64,000 nucleotides of DNA from Levilactobacillus angrenensis. Its GTDB lineage: Bacteria > Bacillota > Bacilli > Lactobacillales > Lactobacillaceae. The notes below the pieces were generated by a model. It searched no databases. It saw only the letters and a program-made list of their open reading frames with translations, and was not told where the DNA came from. Positions 46,533 to 56,550 of this stretch are shown here, one piece after another. Numbering within the stretch: position 1 is the first letter of the stretch; the number at the start of each line of letters is the position of its first letter. The translations under genes and the position numbers were made by a program. The stretch lies in the NCBI RefSeq assembly GCF_003946085.1, contig NZ_RHOB01000011.1, positions 50,890-114,889 of the forward strand, written 5' to 3'.

Positions 46533-47087
46533 GGGTATAACCTCCTAAAATAGCTAGTGGAGGAAAAGTCGTCATGCTTAACTACCATTAATAGCATACT
46601 CCAAGCTTACTTCAAACTACCTTAAATGGCAATGCGAATGCATTTATGTTAACGGTTACATTACTTTCAGGTCAACTATTACAGGAATTCAAAAAAATTC
46701 TGACTGCAAGTATTCGCTCGGCTAAACTGTTTAGCTATCGTGTGATAAACGACGTGGGGTGTCGTCAAGCCACCTGTCGTCAAGAAGGCACGCTGCATCT
46801 AATGTTGCAGACTAGTTAAACAGAAGCCTAGCAAGGAAAACTAGTCTGCTGGCTGAGACCGATAGTGTTGGTGGTCACTGGTCAGGCAACAGAGCGGCCG
46901 GAAAAAGTCGTTATCTCCAACTTTCCCAGGTTATCATTTTAATGCGTGGTGGTAGTCGTCAGCGCAATGGTGAGGAGGGCCAACTGACTTGGTCCGATCC
47001 GGCCACCGCGTGCCAACTGGTAGTTGGCGGACAGGAGACAGCCAGCACACAGCGGGTTACCAGTCCGAATCGGGCCGTTTTCTGCAA
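46533..47087. other. Long intergenic region with an orphan palindrome and decayed repeat
   Basis: No gene. Contents: an 11-bp perfect inverted repeat GCAGACTAGTT / AACTAGTCTGC (46807-46849) lacking a T-run; direct copies of TGTCGTCAAG near 46763 and 46782; a small hairpin GCCAACT/AGTTGGC (47012-47028). The stretch around 46970-47035 recalls element A on the minus strand (CCGATCCGGCCACCGCG). Confidence 0.5.
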
Positions 47088-47123
47088 CAAAAAAACGCCG
47101 CTCCACGGGGGAGTGGCGTTTCC
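47088..47123 (-). terminator. Terminator after ldh
   Basis: Stem AACGCCaCTCC / GGAGcGGCGTT on the minus strand followed by TTTTTTG. Confidence 0.85.
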
Positions 47124-47135
47124 AATGAGCTAAGC

Positions 47136-48122
<987 letters not shown>

Positions 48123-48150
48123 TCAAGGTACGCAATAATACCCGTGAGTT

Positions 48151-48620
48151 AGTATACCATGTTAAAAGCATGAAAGCTATCGCCGGGACCTAAATTTTGT
48201 GAAAAATATCATTTATTTTTTCATGGGTCAGCTATCTAGCCGAAAACACGTCATGACGGTAAACTAGCCACTTGGTCAGCGATTTGCCGCGCTTTGTTCC
48301 TGTAAAATCAGCGAACAAATGCCCGGTTTAATTCACAAAACGGGACGGATAATCCCCAGCCAGCGGGTCAGTGCCGGGCCTGGTCACTTGGACTACCGGC
48401 CTTTCACAAGCTCACAAAAACTAGCCGAAAACGGTGGCTTTCATGGAAAAATTCGTTCATTTTTCACAAGGAAAAGGGCCATCAAGACAAGCCACAACGA
48501 AATTAATTTAATTATTTTTCACATGGCTAAAAAATCATGCCGTTTGTGAAAATTACGGTCGCCGGTCATCGGACGTCATCAGCCCGGATTACCAGGCAGG
48601 TTTCGTGAAGTCCAGGCAGG
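48151..48620. promoter_or_regulatory. ldh-pth divergent region with many TTCACA/TGTGAA sites
   Basis: Sites at 48197 (TTGTGAA), 48332 (TTCACAA), 48403 and 48411 (TTTCACAAGCTCACA), 48461 (TTTTTCACAAGG), 48515 (TTTTTCACATGG), 48543 (TTTGTGAA) and 48601 (TTTCGTGAA). They resemble half-sites of the redox repressor Rex (TTGTGAA-n4-TTCACAA) or of CRP/FNR-type proteins. No gene lies here. Confidence 0.5.
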
Positions 48621-48627
48621 ACTATGC

Positions 48628-48712
48628 TATACTCAAGGGTGGTAATTTTGAATTGAGAAGATAATCTGAGCGGCTGAACGGTGAGTCAAGGCTTCCGTCC
48701 AGCTCTTTTGTC
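48628..48712 (+). promoter_or_regulatory. pth promoter and hairpin leader
   Basis: Extended -10 TGCTATACT (48628-48633). Downstream lies an imperfect hairpin GCTGaACGG / CCGTcCAGC, followed by TCTTTTGTCT (to about 48712), that could act as a weak attenuator. Confidence 0.5.
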
Positions 48713-48754
48713 TCTAGCTCAGGATCAACAGCTCTAAGGGAGAATAATTTTAAA

Positions 48755-49312
48755 ATGAAAATGATCGTTGGTTTAGGAAATATCGGCCCCCAGTACGACG
48801 GCACGCGGCACAACACCGGTTTCATGGTGGTGGACGCCTTTGCTAAGGAACACAACATCACGCTGAACACGCGTAAGATGGATGCCCGCTTTGGGAGTGG
48901 GGTCGTGAATGGTGAAAAGGTCTTGCTGGTCAAGCCGACCACGTTTATGAACGAATCAGGGCGGGCGGTTCACCCCATCATGAACTACTTCAAAATCGAC
49001 GTGGATGACATCATGGTCGTTCACGATGATATGGATTTGCCGGTGGGGCGGATTCGGTTGCGCGACCACGGCTCAGCTGGCGGCCACAATGGTATCAAGA
49101 GTATCATTGCCCACGTGTCGACGGAAAAGTTCAAGCGCTTGCGGGTTGGCATTGCCCATCCCCAACAACACACCGTCGTCGATTACGTGTTGGGCAAATT
49201 TACCACTGACCAACAACCGCTCTTCAACCAAGCGACGGATCAAGCCGTTGCCGCGTTGGACGACTGGTTAGCCGGCAGTGAGTTTACGCAGTTGATGAAC
49301 CAGTACAACTAG
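48755..49312 (+). CDS. pth: Peptidyl-tRNA hydrolase
   Basis: A 185-aa enzyme freeing tRNA from drop-off peptidyl-tRNA. MIVGLGNIGPQYDGTRHNTG contains the catalytic His. FMNESGRAV and the DDMDLPVG...GGHNGIKSI segments are typical. First gene of the pth-mfd block, and mfd begins 16 bp later. Confidence 0.97.
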   Translation: MKMIVGLGNIGPQYDGTRHNTGFMVVDAFAKEHNITLNTRKMDARFGSGVVNGEKVLLVKPTTFMNESGRAVHPIMNYFKIDVDDIMVVHDDMDLPVGRIRLRDHGSAGGHNGIKSIIAHVSTEKFKRLRVGIAHPQQHTVVDYVLGKFTTDQQPLFNQATDQAVAALDDWLAGSEFTQLMNQYN

Positions 49313-49328
49313 GATAGGAAGTTATCGC

Positions 49329-52300
49329 GTGAATTTAGAAGAATTTATGACGCAGACCGCGCAATACAAAGACATCAAGCGGACCTTGGCGCCGGGACAA
49401 CGGCAACTGGTGACCGGGCTAAATGGTTCCGCCGAAACGCTGTTCATTGCCAGCCTGCTCCATGACCAACAACGGTCGATCGTCTACGTGACCGACACCT
49501 TATATCACGCTGGCCAACTCGTCGATGACCTCGCGAACCTCTTGCGAGACGACGAGCTCTTTGAGTTTCCCGTCGAAGAGTTGTTGGCAGCAGAAGTGGC
49601 GACGAGTTCACCAGAATACCGGTCGGCGCGTATCGATGCCTTACGGGCATTGCAAAGCGACCGGCCCGTCGTTATCGTCACGGCATTGTCGGGACTGCGG
49701 CGGTTCTTGCCAGCCCCGGCCAACTTTGCGGCGGCGCGGTTCACGGTCAAGGTCGGCGACGAGTTCGATCTCGAGGCTCTCCAGCAGAAGCTGTTTGCCA
49801 TGGGCTATGCGCATCAAAAATTAGTGGCGGCTCCCGGGGACTTTGCCGTGCGGGGGTCCATCGTGGACATTTACCCGTTGGCGGCGGATTATCCGGTCCG
49901 GCTGGACTTCTTTGACACCGAGGTCGATTCCCTGCGGTACTTCGACCCGGCCACGCAGCGGAGTATTGAAAACGCGGAGCACGTCGAAGTCTTGCCCGCG
50001 ACCGATTTCATTTTAACGGCCGCAGAACGGACTGCCGGGGCCACGGCCTTGAGTTCCGCGTTGACCGCACAAGCAGCGAAGCTTGATGCGGACGGAGCCG
50101 AAACGTTGACCAACCAGGTGCAACCGCTGATCGACGGCTTGAAGAAGGGGTCCGTTGATCCACAATTAATGGAGTTTGCTGATTATTTATTCCCAGAACA
50201 CCACCAACTGTTGAACTACTTACCCGCAGATGGATTGGCCTTGTTCGGGGACTATTCGCGTCTCCAAGATGCCGAACGTCAGTTGCTGGAAGACGAGGCT
50301 AACTGGGCGACGGATAAATTGAGCCACCACCAAATCTTTGAACAACAGGTCTTTGGCGGCGAGCTGCGGCCCATTGTCAAGGGCGACGACCACGCGCAGA
50401 TCATGCTGGCCCTGTTTCAAAAGGGGATGGGCAGCTTACGGTTCCAAGCCATCACCAACGTGACCACGCGGGCCATGCAACAATTCTTTGGCCAGTTGCC
50501 CGTCATGAAGACTGAAATCGACCGCTGGCAAAAGCAAAAACAAACGGTGGTCCTCTTGGTCCAAGATGAGGAACGGCTAGAAAAAATTGAACAGACACTG
50601 GATGACTTTGAAATCAAAGCCGTCTTGACCAAATCAGCGAACCTCCAACCGCAGCTGACGCAATTGGTTCCGGAACGGCTCCACACGGGGTTCGAACTGC
50701 CAGAAGCCAACTTGGTGATCATCACTGAAGCCGAGATGTTTCAGAAGATTACGAAGAAACGGCCGCGGCGGCAAAACATGGCCAACGCCGAACGGCTGAA
50801 GAGCTACACTGACTTGAAGCCCGGTGATTACGTCGTGCACGTCAACCACGGGATTGGGAAGTTCATCGGGATGCAGACGCTGACGGTCGATGGCGTGCAC
50901 CAAGATTACATGACCATCGATTACCAAGACAACGCGCAACTCTTTATCCCGGTCACTCAGTTGAACCTGATTCAAAAGTACGTGTCCTCCGAGGATAAGA
51001 AACCCAAGATCAACAAGCTGGGGGGCTCCGAGTGGGCGAAGACCAAGCGGAAGGTTGCCGCTAAGATTGAAGACATCGCTGACGAATTGGTCGATCTGTA
51101 CGCGAAACGGGCTGCCGAAAAGGGCTTTGCGTTTCCGCCAGATGATGCCATGCAGACGGATTTTGAAAATGACTTTCCGTATGCCGAGACGCCCGACCAA
51201 CTGCGGACCATTGAAGAAGTAAAGCACGATATGGAAAAGCCGCGGCCAATGGACCGGCTGCTAGTCGGTGATGTGGGTTATGGGAAGACCGAAGTGGCTT
51301 TGCGAGCGGCATTTAAGGCCGTTGAAGCGGGCAAACAGGTCGCCTTCCTGGTGCCCACGACGATTTTGGCGCAACAACACTATGACACTATGGTCAACCG
51401 TTTCGAAGGCTATCCCATCAACGTGGAAATGTTCTCGCGGTTCCGGACGACTAAGCAGATTCACCAGTCCATCAAGGACCTGGAGAGCGGCCAACTGGAC
51501 ATCGTGGTCGGGACGCACCGGTTGTTGTCACAGGACGTGAAATTTAAGAACCTGGGGCTGGTGTTGGTCGATGAGGAACAACGCTTTGGTGTCAAGCATA
51601 AGGAACGGTTGAAGGAATTGAAGGCCAATGTGGATGTGCTGACGTTGACCGCAACGCCCATTCCGCGGACCCTGCACATGTCAATGCTAGGCGTGCGGGA
51701 CCTTTCCGTGATTGAAACGCCGCCAGCTAACCGTTTTCCCATCCAGACCTACGTCATGGAACAAAATGCGGGGGCCATTCAAGATGGGATTCGCCGGGAA
51801 ATGCAACGGGGCGGTCAGGTCTTCTACCTGCACAACCGGGTGGAAGACATTGAAAAGACTGTGGGCCAGGTCCAATCTCTGGTCCCCGAAGCCCGTGTTG
51901 GTTTCATTCACGGCAAAATGACGGAAGCACAGCTGGAAGGCGTGCTCTTTGACTTCCTGCGTGGCGAATACGATGTGCTGGTCACCACGACCATCATTGA
52001 AACGGGGATCGATATTCCCAACGCCAACACGCTATTTGTCGAAAACGCCGACCGCATGGGACTGTCTCAGCTGTATCAACTGCGGGGCCGGATCGGTCGG
52101 AGTAATCGGGTGGCCTACGCGTACTTCACGTACAAGCCAAACAAGGTGTTGACCGAGGTCAGTGAAAAACGGCTGGAGGCCATCAAGGACTTTACTGAAC
52201 TGGGGTCTGGCTTCAAGATTGCCATGCGGGACCTCTCGATTCGGGGAGCCGGTAATTTACTTGGGAAACAACAACACGGCTTCATCAATTCCGTCGGGTA

Positions 52301-52877
52301 TGACTTGTACACGCAAATGTTGAGCGAAGCGGTGGCTAAGAAACGGGGTCAAAAGACGCAACCGAAGACCGATACGACGGTCGAACTGGGCGTCGAGGCC
52401 TATCTGCCAAGTGATTACATTGAAGATGAACAACAGAAGATTGAAATGTACAAACGGATTCGTCAATTGGCAAGTGACGATGAGGTCAATGAGATTCAAG
52501 CTGACCTGATCGACCGGTTTGGCGAATACCCAGAAGCCGTGAGCCAATTACTCACGATTGGCCAATTGAAGCTAGCCGCTGATTTGGCGTTAGTCGATAA
52601 GATTCGCCGCGTCAACGGGGATGTCTTCGTCACGATTTCCAAGCAGGGGACCGATATTTTAGGCGGCGAGGACGTCTTCAAGGCGTTGGCTGCTACCGAT
52701 CTCAAGGCGACCGTCAGCATCAACGACGACCGGCTGCACATTAAGCTGGTCATCCAACCTAAGATGACGGTCAACGATTGGCTGCCTCAGGTACGCCAAT
52801 TCCTAGCCGCCCTGCGCGATATCGTGGAAGTGACCACCAAGCCGAAAAACGACGATGCTGCGACGACGGACAAGTAG
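49329..52877 (+). CDS. mfd: Transcription-repair coupling factor
   Basis: An 1182-aa translocase that removes stalled RNA polymerase and recruits UvrAB. UvrB-like N-terminal domains are followed by the RNA-polymerase interaction domain (about 480-560, LKPGDYVVHVNHGIGKFIG). The helicase core has GDVGYGKTEVALRAAFKA and DEEQRFGVKH, then GIDIPNANT and the QLRGRIGRS motif. The C-terminal regulatory domain is complete. GTG start with AGGATAGGAAG upstream. Confidence 0.97.
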   Translation: MNLEEFMTQTAQYKDIKRTLAPGQRQLVTGLNGSAETLFIASLLHDQQRSIVYVTDTLYHAGQLVDDLANLLRDDELFEFPVEELLAAEVATSSPEYRSARIDALRALQSDRPVVIVTALSGLRRFLPAPANFAAARFTVKVGDEFDLEALQQKLFAMGYAHQKLVAAPGDFAVRGSIVDIYPLAADYPVRLDFFDTEVDSLRYFDPATQRSIENAEHVEVLPATDFILTAAERTAGATALSSALTAQAAKLDADGAETLTNQVQPLIDGLKKGSVDPQLMEFADYLFPEHHQLLNYLPADGLALFGDYSRLQDAERQLLEDEANWATDKLSHHQIFEQQVFGGELRPIVKGDDHAQIMLALFQKGMGSLRFQAITNVTTRAMQQFFGQLPVMKTEIDRWQKQKQTVVLLVQDEERLEKIEQTLDDFEIKAVLTKSANLQPQLTQLVPERLHTGFELPEANLVIITEAEMFQKITKKRPRRQNMANAERLKSYTDLKPGDYVVHVNHGIGKFIGMQTLTVDGVHQDYMTIDYQDNAQLFIPVTQLNLIQKYVSSEDKKPKINKLGGSEWAKTKRKVAAKIEDIADELVDLYAKRAAEKGFAFPPDDAMQTDFENDFPYAETPDQLRTIEEVKHDMEKPRPMDRLLVGDVGYGKTEVALRAAFKAVEAGKQVAFLVPTTILAQQHYDTMVNRFEGYPINVEMFSRFRTTKQIHQSIKDLESGQLDIVVGTHRLLSQDVKFKNLGLVLVDEEQRFGVKHKERLKELKANVDVLTLTATPIPRTLHMSMLGVRDLSVIETPPANRFPIQTYVMEQNAGAIQDGIRREMQRGGQVFYLHNRVEDIEKTVGQVQSLVPEARVGFIHGKMTEAQLEGVLFDFLRGEYDVLVTTTIIETGIDIPNANTLFVENADRMGLSQLYQLRGRIGRSNRVAYAYFTYKPNKVLTEVSEKRLEAIKDFTELGSGFKIAMRDLSIRGAGNLLGKQQHGFINSVGYDLYTQMLSEAVAKKRGQKTQPKTDTTVELGVEAYLPSDYIEDEQQKIEMYKRIRQLASDDEVNEIQADLIDRFGEYPEAVSQLLTIGQLKLAADLALVDKIRRVNGDVFVTISKQGTDILGGEDVFKALAATDLKATVSINDDRLHIKLVIQPKMTVNDWLPQVRQFLAALRDIVEVTTKPKNDDAATTDK

Positions 52878-52890
52878 TCGGCGAGATTGT

Positions 52891-53087
52891 TGGCGCTGGC
52901 CGCCTTGCCGTTCACTAGAGATGAGTTGGAACGCTGAGGGCGCCGGCCCAAGCCAAAAGACGGTCTTGGGCCTCAAGTTGGAGCCGGTAGCCCACGTCTC
53001 CAACTTGTCAGTTCCCTAAACGACGTGAATCGTGTCGTTAAGGGAACTCCCACAGCTGAACTCATCTCTAGTGAACTATCGGCTACG
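52891..53087 (+). repeat. Structured intergenic element A, copy 3 (unpaired)
   Basis: Closing arms form a perfect 17-bp inverted repeat TTCACTAGAGATGAGTT (52911) / AACTCATCTCTAGTGAA (53059-53075). Inner stems: GGCCCAAG/CTTGGGCC with loop CCAAAAGACGGT, CAAGTTGGAG/CTCCAACTTG, and GTTCCCTAAACGAC / GTCGTTAAGGGAAC. All differ in bases from other copies but keep pairing. No B partner was recognised before 53356. Confidence 0.8.
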
Positions 53088-53340
53088 ATGGTGGGTGTTG
53101 TGAACGCTGATTTGGTGGCGGGACATCGGTGGTTTGCTGGCACAACGGTGAGTCACCGATGGCGTGGTGCTTGCTTTGATACGGGCAGGCAGTGGTCTGA
53201 TTTTTGATTCGCAACTATACGTGGTAGATGACACTAGGCATTACCGATGAAGGAACAACTATCGTGGCCTTGAGTGGAGCGCCCCCTTGCCAGGGGAAAT
53301 TTCGCTTCGCAATCAGGCGGCCCAATCTACGAAAATTTCA
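53088..53340. other. Intergenic region before the flippase gene
   Basis: Between element A copy 3 and the flippase gene. No gene or clear promoter identified. Confidence 0.4.
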
Positions 53341-53355
53341 GCGAGGAGGGTGCCA

Positions 53356-54936
53356 ATGGGTAACCGCAACGTAAATACGACCTTGCAGGGGGCCTTGATT
53401 CTCTCAATCGCGGCGTTTATTGCGAAACTATTGAGTGCGGTCTATCGGGTACCCTTTCAAAATATGGTCGGCAACACCGGGTTTTATGTGTATCAACAAG
53501 TCTATCCGCTCTACGGCATTGGGATGACCTTTGCGTTGAGTGGGTTGCCGGTCTTTATTTCCAAATTAATTGCCGAAGCACCGGACCTGCCCAGCCAGCA
53601 AGCCGTGGCGCGGCAAGTCTCACGGTGGGTCTGGGGCCTGGCAGTGGTCATCTTTGGTGGCCTGATGCTGGGGGCGCCAGCCATTGCTCGGGGGATGGGG
53701 GATGGTCAGCTGGCGCCATTGATTCAAATGGTGGCGTGGATGTTTCTCCTGATGCCCGCGCTATCCGTGGGCCGCGGCTATCATCAAGGCCAGTTTCAAA
53801 TGTTGCCGACTGCTCGCTCACAAGTCGTCGAACAGCTGGTGCGGGTCGTGGTGATTTTGGTGGCGGCCGGTTGGGCGACGAGTCACGACTGGTCCGTTTA
53901 CCGGATGGGGATGTGGGCGCTCAGCGGTGGTACGATTGCGGCGGTGGCAGCGTTAGTGGTGCTCCCCCGTTGGCGGCAACCGCCACAGCCAACGCGCTGG
54001 CGAGTCCCCCATTTGGGCCGGCGATTGTTGGTCGAAGGGGGCACGCTGTGTCTGCTAACGGCCATGATGGTCTTGTTACAGTTGGTCGATTCCTTTACGG
54101 TCAAAAATGGCCTGGTGGCTGGTGGTCTGAGTGATTTGGCCGCCAAAAGTCTGAAGGGGGTCTATGACCGAGCCCAACCGTTGGTACAACTAGGATTGGT
54201 CGTAGCGGTGGCCTTTGCGACCTCCCTACTGCCAGCCTTGAGTGAAGCGCAACATCAGGGCCGACCGCAAGCCTTTAAACGGCTGACGACCACGATGATG
54301 CGGATTGCGCTGGTGATTGCTAGTGCGGCTACGGCGGGGCTGATCAGCCTGATGCCGTGGATCAACCGGCTGTTATTTGGCGACGCTCAGGGGTCCGTCA
54401 TGCTGGCGGTTTACATGCTGGGTATCATCTTGGCCACGTTGATTCAGACGTACAATAGTGTGTTGCAAAGTCAGGACAGCTACCGACTGACCGTTCTAGC
54501 ACTAACGGCGGGCTTAATCGTCAAAGGCCTTTCCAACCGCTGGGCTGTGGTGCATTTTGGTGCAAGCGGGGCCAGCTGGCTGACGGTGTTGAGCCTGGCC
54601 GTGATGTTTATCGTGATTTGGTACGGTTCAGCGCAAGAATTGCGGGCCGGCGTCTGGTCACAGGCGTTCATTCGCAAGCTGTTGGGCTGTACCATCCTGA
54701 TGGTCGCGGGAGTCCGGCTGACCGCCATGCTCCTGGAAGCCTGGTGGCCGGCATTAGCCACGGGCCGATTGGCGGCCGGGGCCGGTCTGTTGATCACGAT
54801 TCCAGTGGGGGTCATCATCTTCTTCAGCTTGGCCTTGAGCTGGCAGTTGCTGACCGTGCGCGAGTGGTTGGCGATTCCCCACGCAGAAACAGTGTTAAGA
54901 TTATGGCAGAAACTAAGCCAACACGGAGGAAATTAA
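53356..54936 (+). CDS. Polysaccharide/lipid II flippase-like membrane protein (YabM/SpoVB type)
   Basis: A 526-aa MOP-superfamily protein with about 14 hydrophobic segments throughout. It begins [20 protein letters not shown], with the family pattern [17 protein letters not shown]. SpoVB/MurJ relatives move lipid-linked wall precursors. ATG 53356 follows GCGAGGAGGG; the ORF runs 23 codons upstream. It sits between mfd and rqcP as yabM does in Bacillus, but yabN (mazG) is absent. Confidence 0.88.
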   Translation: MGNRNVNTTLQGALILSIAAFIAKLLSAVYRVPFQNMVGNTGFYVYQQVYPLYGIGMTFALSGLPVFISKLIAEAPDLPSQQAVARQVSRWVWGLAVVIFGGLMLGAPAIARGMGDGQLAPLIQMVAWMFLLMPALSVGRGYHQGQFQMLPTARSQVVEQLVRVVVILVAAGWATSHDWSVYRMGMWALSGGTIAAVAALVVLPRWRQPPQPTRWRVPHLGRRLLVEGGTLCLLTAMMVLLQLVDSFTVKNGLVAGGLSDLAAKSLKGVYDRAQPLVQLGLVVAVAFATSLLPALSEAQHQGRPQAFKRLTTTMMRIALVIASAATAGLISLMPWINRLLFGDAQGSVMLAVYMLGIILATLIQTYNSVLQSQDSYRLTVLALTAGLIVKGLSNRWAVVHFGASGASWLTVLSLAVMFIVIWYGSAQELRAGVWSQAFIRKLLGCTILMVAGVRLTAMLLEAWWPALATGRLAAGAGLLITIPVGVIIFFSLALSWQLLTVREWLAIPHAETVLRLWQKLSQHGGN

Positions 54937-54937
54937 T

Positions 54938-55210
54938 ATGCGATTAGATAAATATTTAAAAGTCTCACGGATCATCAAGCGGCGCTCAGTTGCCAAGGAA
55001 ATTGCGGACAAGGGCCGAATCGAAATCAACGGTAAGGTAGCCAAGTCTTCAACTGAAGTCGCCCCTAAGGATGAGCTGGTCATCAAGTTTGGGAACAAGA
55101 CGTTGACGGTCCAAGTCGACGAGCTCCTGGAGACCACGAAGAAAGACGATGCAGAACGGATGTACACCATCGTTAAGGAAGAGTACGCCCAAGATTTCCG
55201 CCAAAACTAA
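54938..55210 (+). CDS. rqcP: S4-domain RNA-binding protein RqcP (YabO)
   Basis: A 90-aa protein with an S4 fold: [20 protein letters not shown] then [16 protein letters not shown]. RqcP assists RqcH in C-terminal alanine tailing on stalled 50S subunits. GGAGGAAA precedes the ATG, which lies 1 bp after the flippase stop, so the two are coupled. Confidence 0.93.
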   Translation: MRLDKYLKVSRIIKRRSVAKEIADKGRIEINGKVAKSSTEVAPKDELVIKFGNKTLTVQVDELLETTKKDDAERMYTIVKEEYAQDFRQN

Positions 55211-55242
55211 CTGGTTTTGGTGGGTGGCGGCACTTACCATAC

Positions 55243-55435
55243 TGTCCGCCTACCGTTCGCCAAATATGGGCTGGAACGCGGTGGGCGGACGGTGAAAGCC
55301 TGAAAGACGGTCTTTCACCTCGCTTTGAACCACCACAGACCGGTGTTTCAAAGACGCCAGTTGCCTAAGTGGCATGAACCGCGCCACTAAGGCAACTCCC
55401 ACGGCTGAGCCCATATTTGGCTTCACTCTCGGCTA
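55243..55435 (+). repeat. Structured intergenic element A, copy 4
   Basis: Perfect 14-bp closing arms GCCAAATATGGGCT (55259-55272) / AGCCCATATTTGGC (55408-55421). Inner GGTGAAAG/CTTTCACC with loop CCTGAAAGACGGT, and GTTGCCTAAGTGGC / GCCACTAAGGCAAC with one A-A mismatch. It ends CTCTCGGCTAC. Confidence 0.8.
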
Positions 55436-55496
55436 CGTTAGCGGTTGTCAGCACCACTGACGTTAGTTAGGTCAACGGGGACAGTTGTGCCCATCT

Positions 55497-55680
55497 GCCG
55501 GAGGAGGCCAGAGGTGTAGCCAGCTGTGACGACGACCTTAGCTGGCGTTTTTAGCCAGGTTAGGTCGTGAGACGACTTCGGAGACTTGCGGGTCTGGCAA
55601 GGCTTCGAAGCGAGCCGGAAGCCCGCTCTTTGGCTGCAGGCGTTCCCCATAGCAGGCGGAACCTCTGACAGCCGTAGGCA
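55497..55680 (-). repeat. Structured intergenic element B, copy 3
   Basis: On the minus strand: CAGAGGT...ACCTCTG closing arms, hairpin CTTCGaAGcCTTGC / GCAAGtCTcCGAAG. A second hairpin ACCTAACCTGGC / GCCAGCTAAGGT reproduces the CTAA motif of element A. It faces element A copy 4. Confidence 0.75.
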
Positions 55681-55769
55681 AGTGTTGCGGCGAACGGCAG
55701 GCGGACAGTAACGGTAAGTGTTGCAGTACCGCGGAATGTGACGAATGTTTTACAATGTGCGTAAGGCGG

Positions 55770-55798
55770 TAGACGTGGTATTTGAAACTTGCTATACT
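55770..55798 (+). promoter_or_regulatory. divIC promoter
   Basis: -35 TAGACG (55770-55775), 17-bp spacer, -10 TATACT (55793-55798) with TGC extension. Confidence 0.65.
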
Positions 55799-55837
55799 CA
55801 AGTTAAACTATCTGGTGAAAACTGAGGAGTGAGGGCT

Positions 55838-56245
55838 ATGGCGGACGCGAAACCGACGGCAAAGATTAAACGACTGGAAAACGATTATACGCGGAAATTA
55901 GATCACCAGCAGGCGGTTGTGCACCATACCCGCTGGCTGGGCCATCGGCGCGTGCGGCGGGCAACCCGGATTCTCGTGGTGTTTGCGGTATTTGCCATCA
56001 TTCTGGGTGTCCAGTTGATTCGCAGCAACGCCAGCCTTCATCAGGTCGATCAGCAGGTCACGACCAGCAAACAGCACTTGGCTAAGTCTAAGGCGAAGAA
56101 TGCTGATCTGAAGCTTGAAATCAAGCAGCTGAACGATAAAGACTATTTGGGCCAATTAATTCGGTCTAAGTACTATTACTCCAAGAACGGTGAGACGATT
56201 TACAGTCTCCCCGGGGATCACGCCAGTGACGTGACGGCTAAATAA
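55838..56245 (+). CDS. divIC: Septum-formation initiator DivIC (FtsB-like)
   Basis: A 135-aa bitopic division protein. A basic cytoplasmic N-terminus is followed by a membrane helix (about residues 46-66, ILVVFAVFAIILGVQLI) and an extracellular coiled coil (KQHLAKSKAKNADLKLEIKQ). It ends with the conserved YLGQLIRSKYYYSKNGETIY pattern. It partners FtsL and DivIB. ATG 55838 has GAGGAG 8 nt upstream. Confidence 0.93.
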   Translation: MADAKPTAKIKRLENDYTRKLDHQQAVVHHTRWLGHRRVRRATRILVVFAVFAIILGVQLIRSNASLHQVDQQVTTSKQHLAKSKAKNADLKLEIKQLNDKDYLGQLIRSKYYYSKNGETIYSLPGDHASDVTAK

Positions 56246-56255
56246 ACGACGATGT

Positions 56256-56289
56256 GAGAGTCTGGGATTAGGTTCCTAGGCTCTTTTTA
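56256..56289 (+). terminator. Rho-independent terminator after divIC
   Basis: Imperfect stem GAGagtCTgGG / CCtAGgCTC followed by TTTTT. Confidence 0.75.
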
Positions 56290-56510
56290 CTAAACGGCGA
56301 TGTTGAGCTGGTTCACGCCTAGCGACCCCACTCAGATGGGGCAAACGGATGGCAGCCAAGACGCGCCTGTTTTACCCTGTTGGCGAAATCGTTTAGCAAC
56401 GCGACTAATTCGGTTGAAAGTTAATTTAACAAGGTTTACCGGCCGTAAAAAAGTTGGTCAAGGGGCTGTATTTTTTTCGTTTGGGCGTGTGGCATTGGGA
56501 AGAATTGTGT

Positions 56511-56516
56511 TATACT
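56511..56516 (+). promoter_or_regulatory. -10 of the yabR promoter
   Basis: TATACT with TGT extension, 28 nt before the first start candidate. No strong -35. Confidence 0.5.
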
Positions 56517-56550
56517 GAAAGCACTTATTTTAAGGAGGAACTTCTTGTTT

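Noticed and set aside
46942..47133. 63-aa ORF on the plus strand before ldh
   Set aside because: It overlaps the ldh terminator, has no ribosome-binding site and looks like decayed repeat sequence.
48457..48525. TTTTTCACA sites as DnaA boxes (origin of replication)
   Set aside because: They differ from TTATCCACA at two positions, and there is no dnaA/dnaN or AT-rich unwinding region beside them; Rex-like sites next to ldh fit better.
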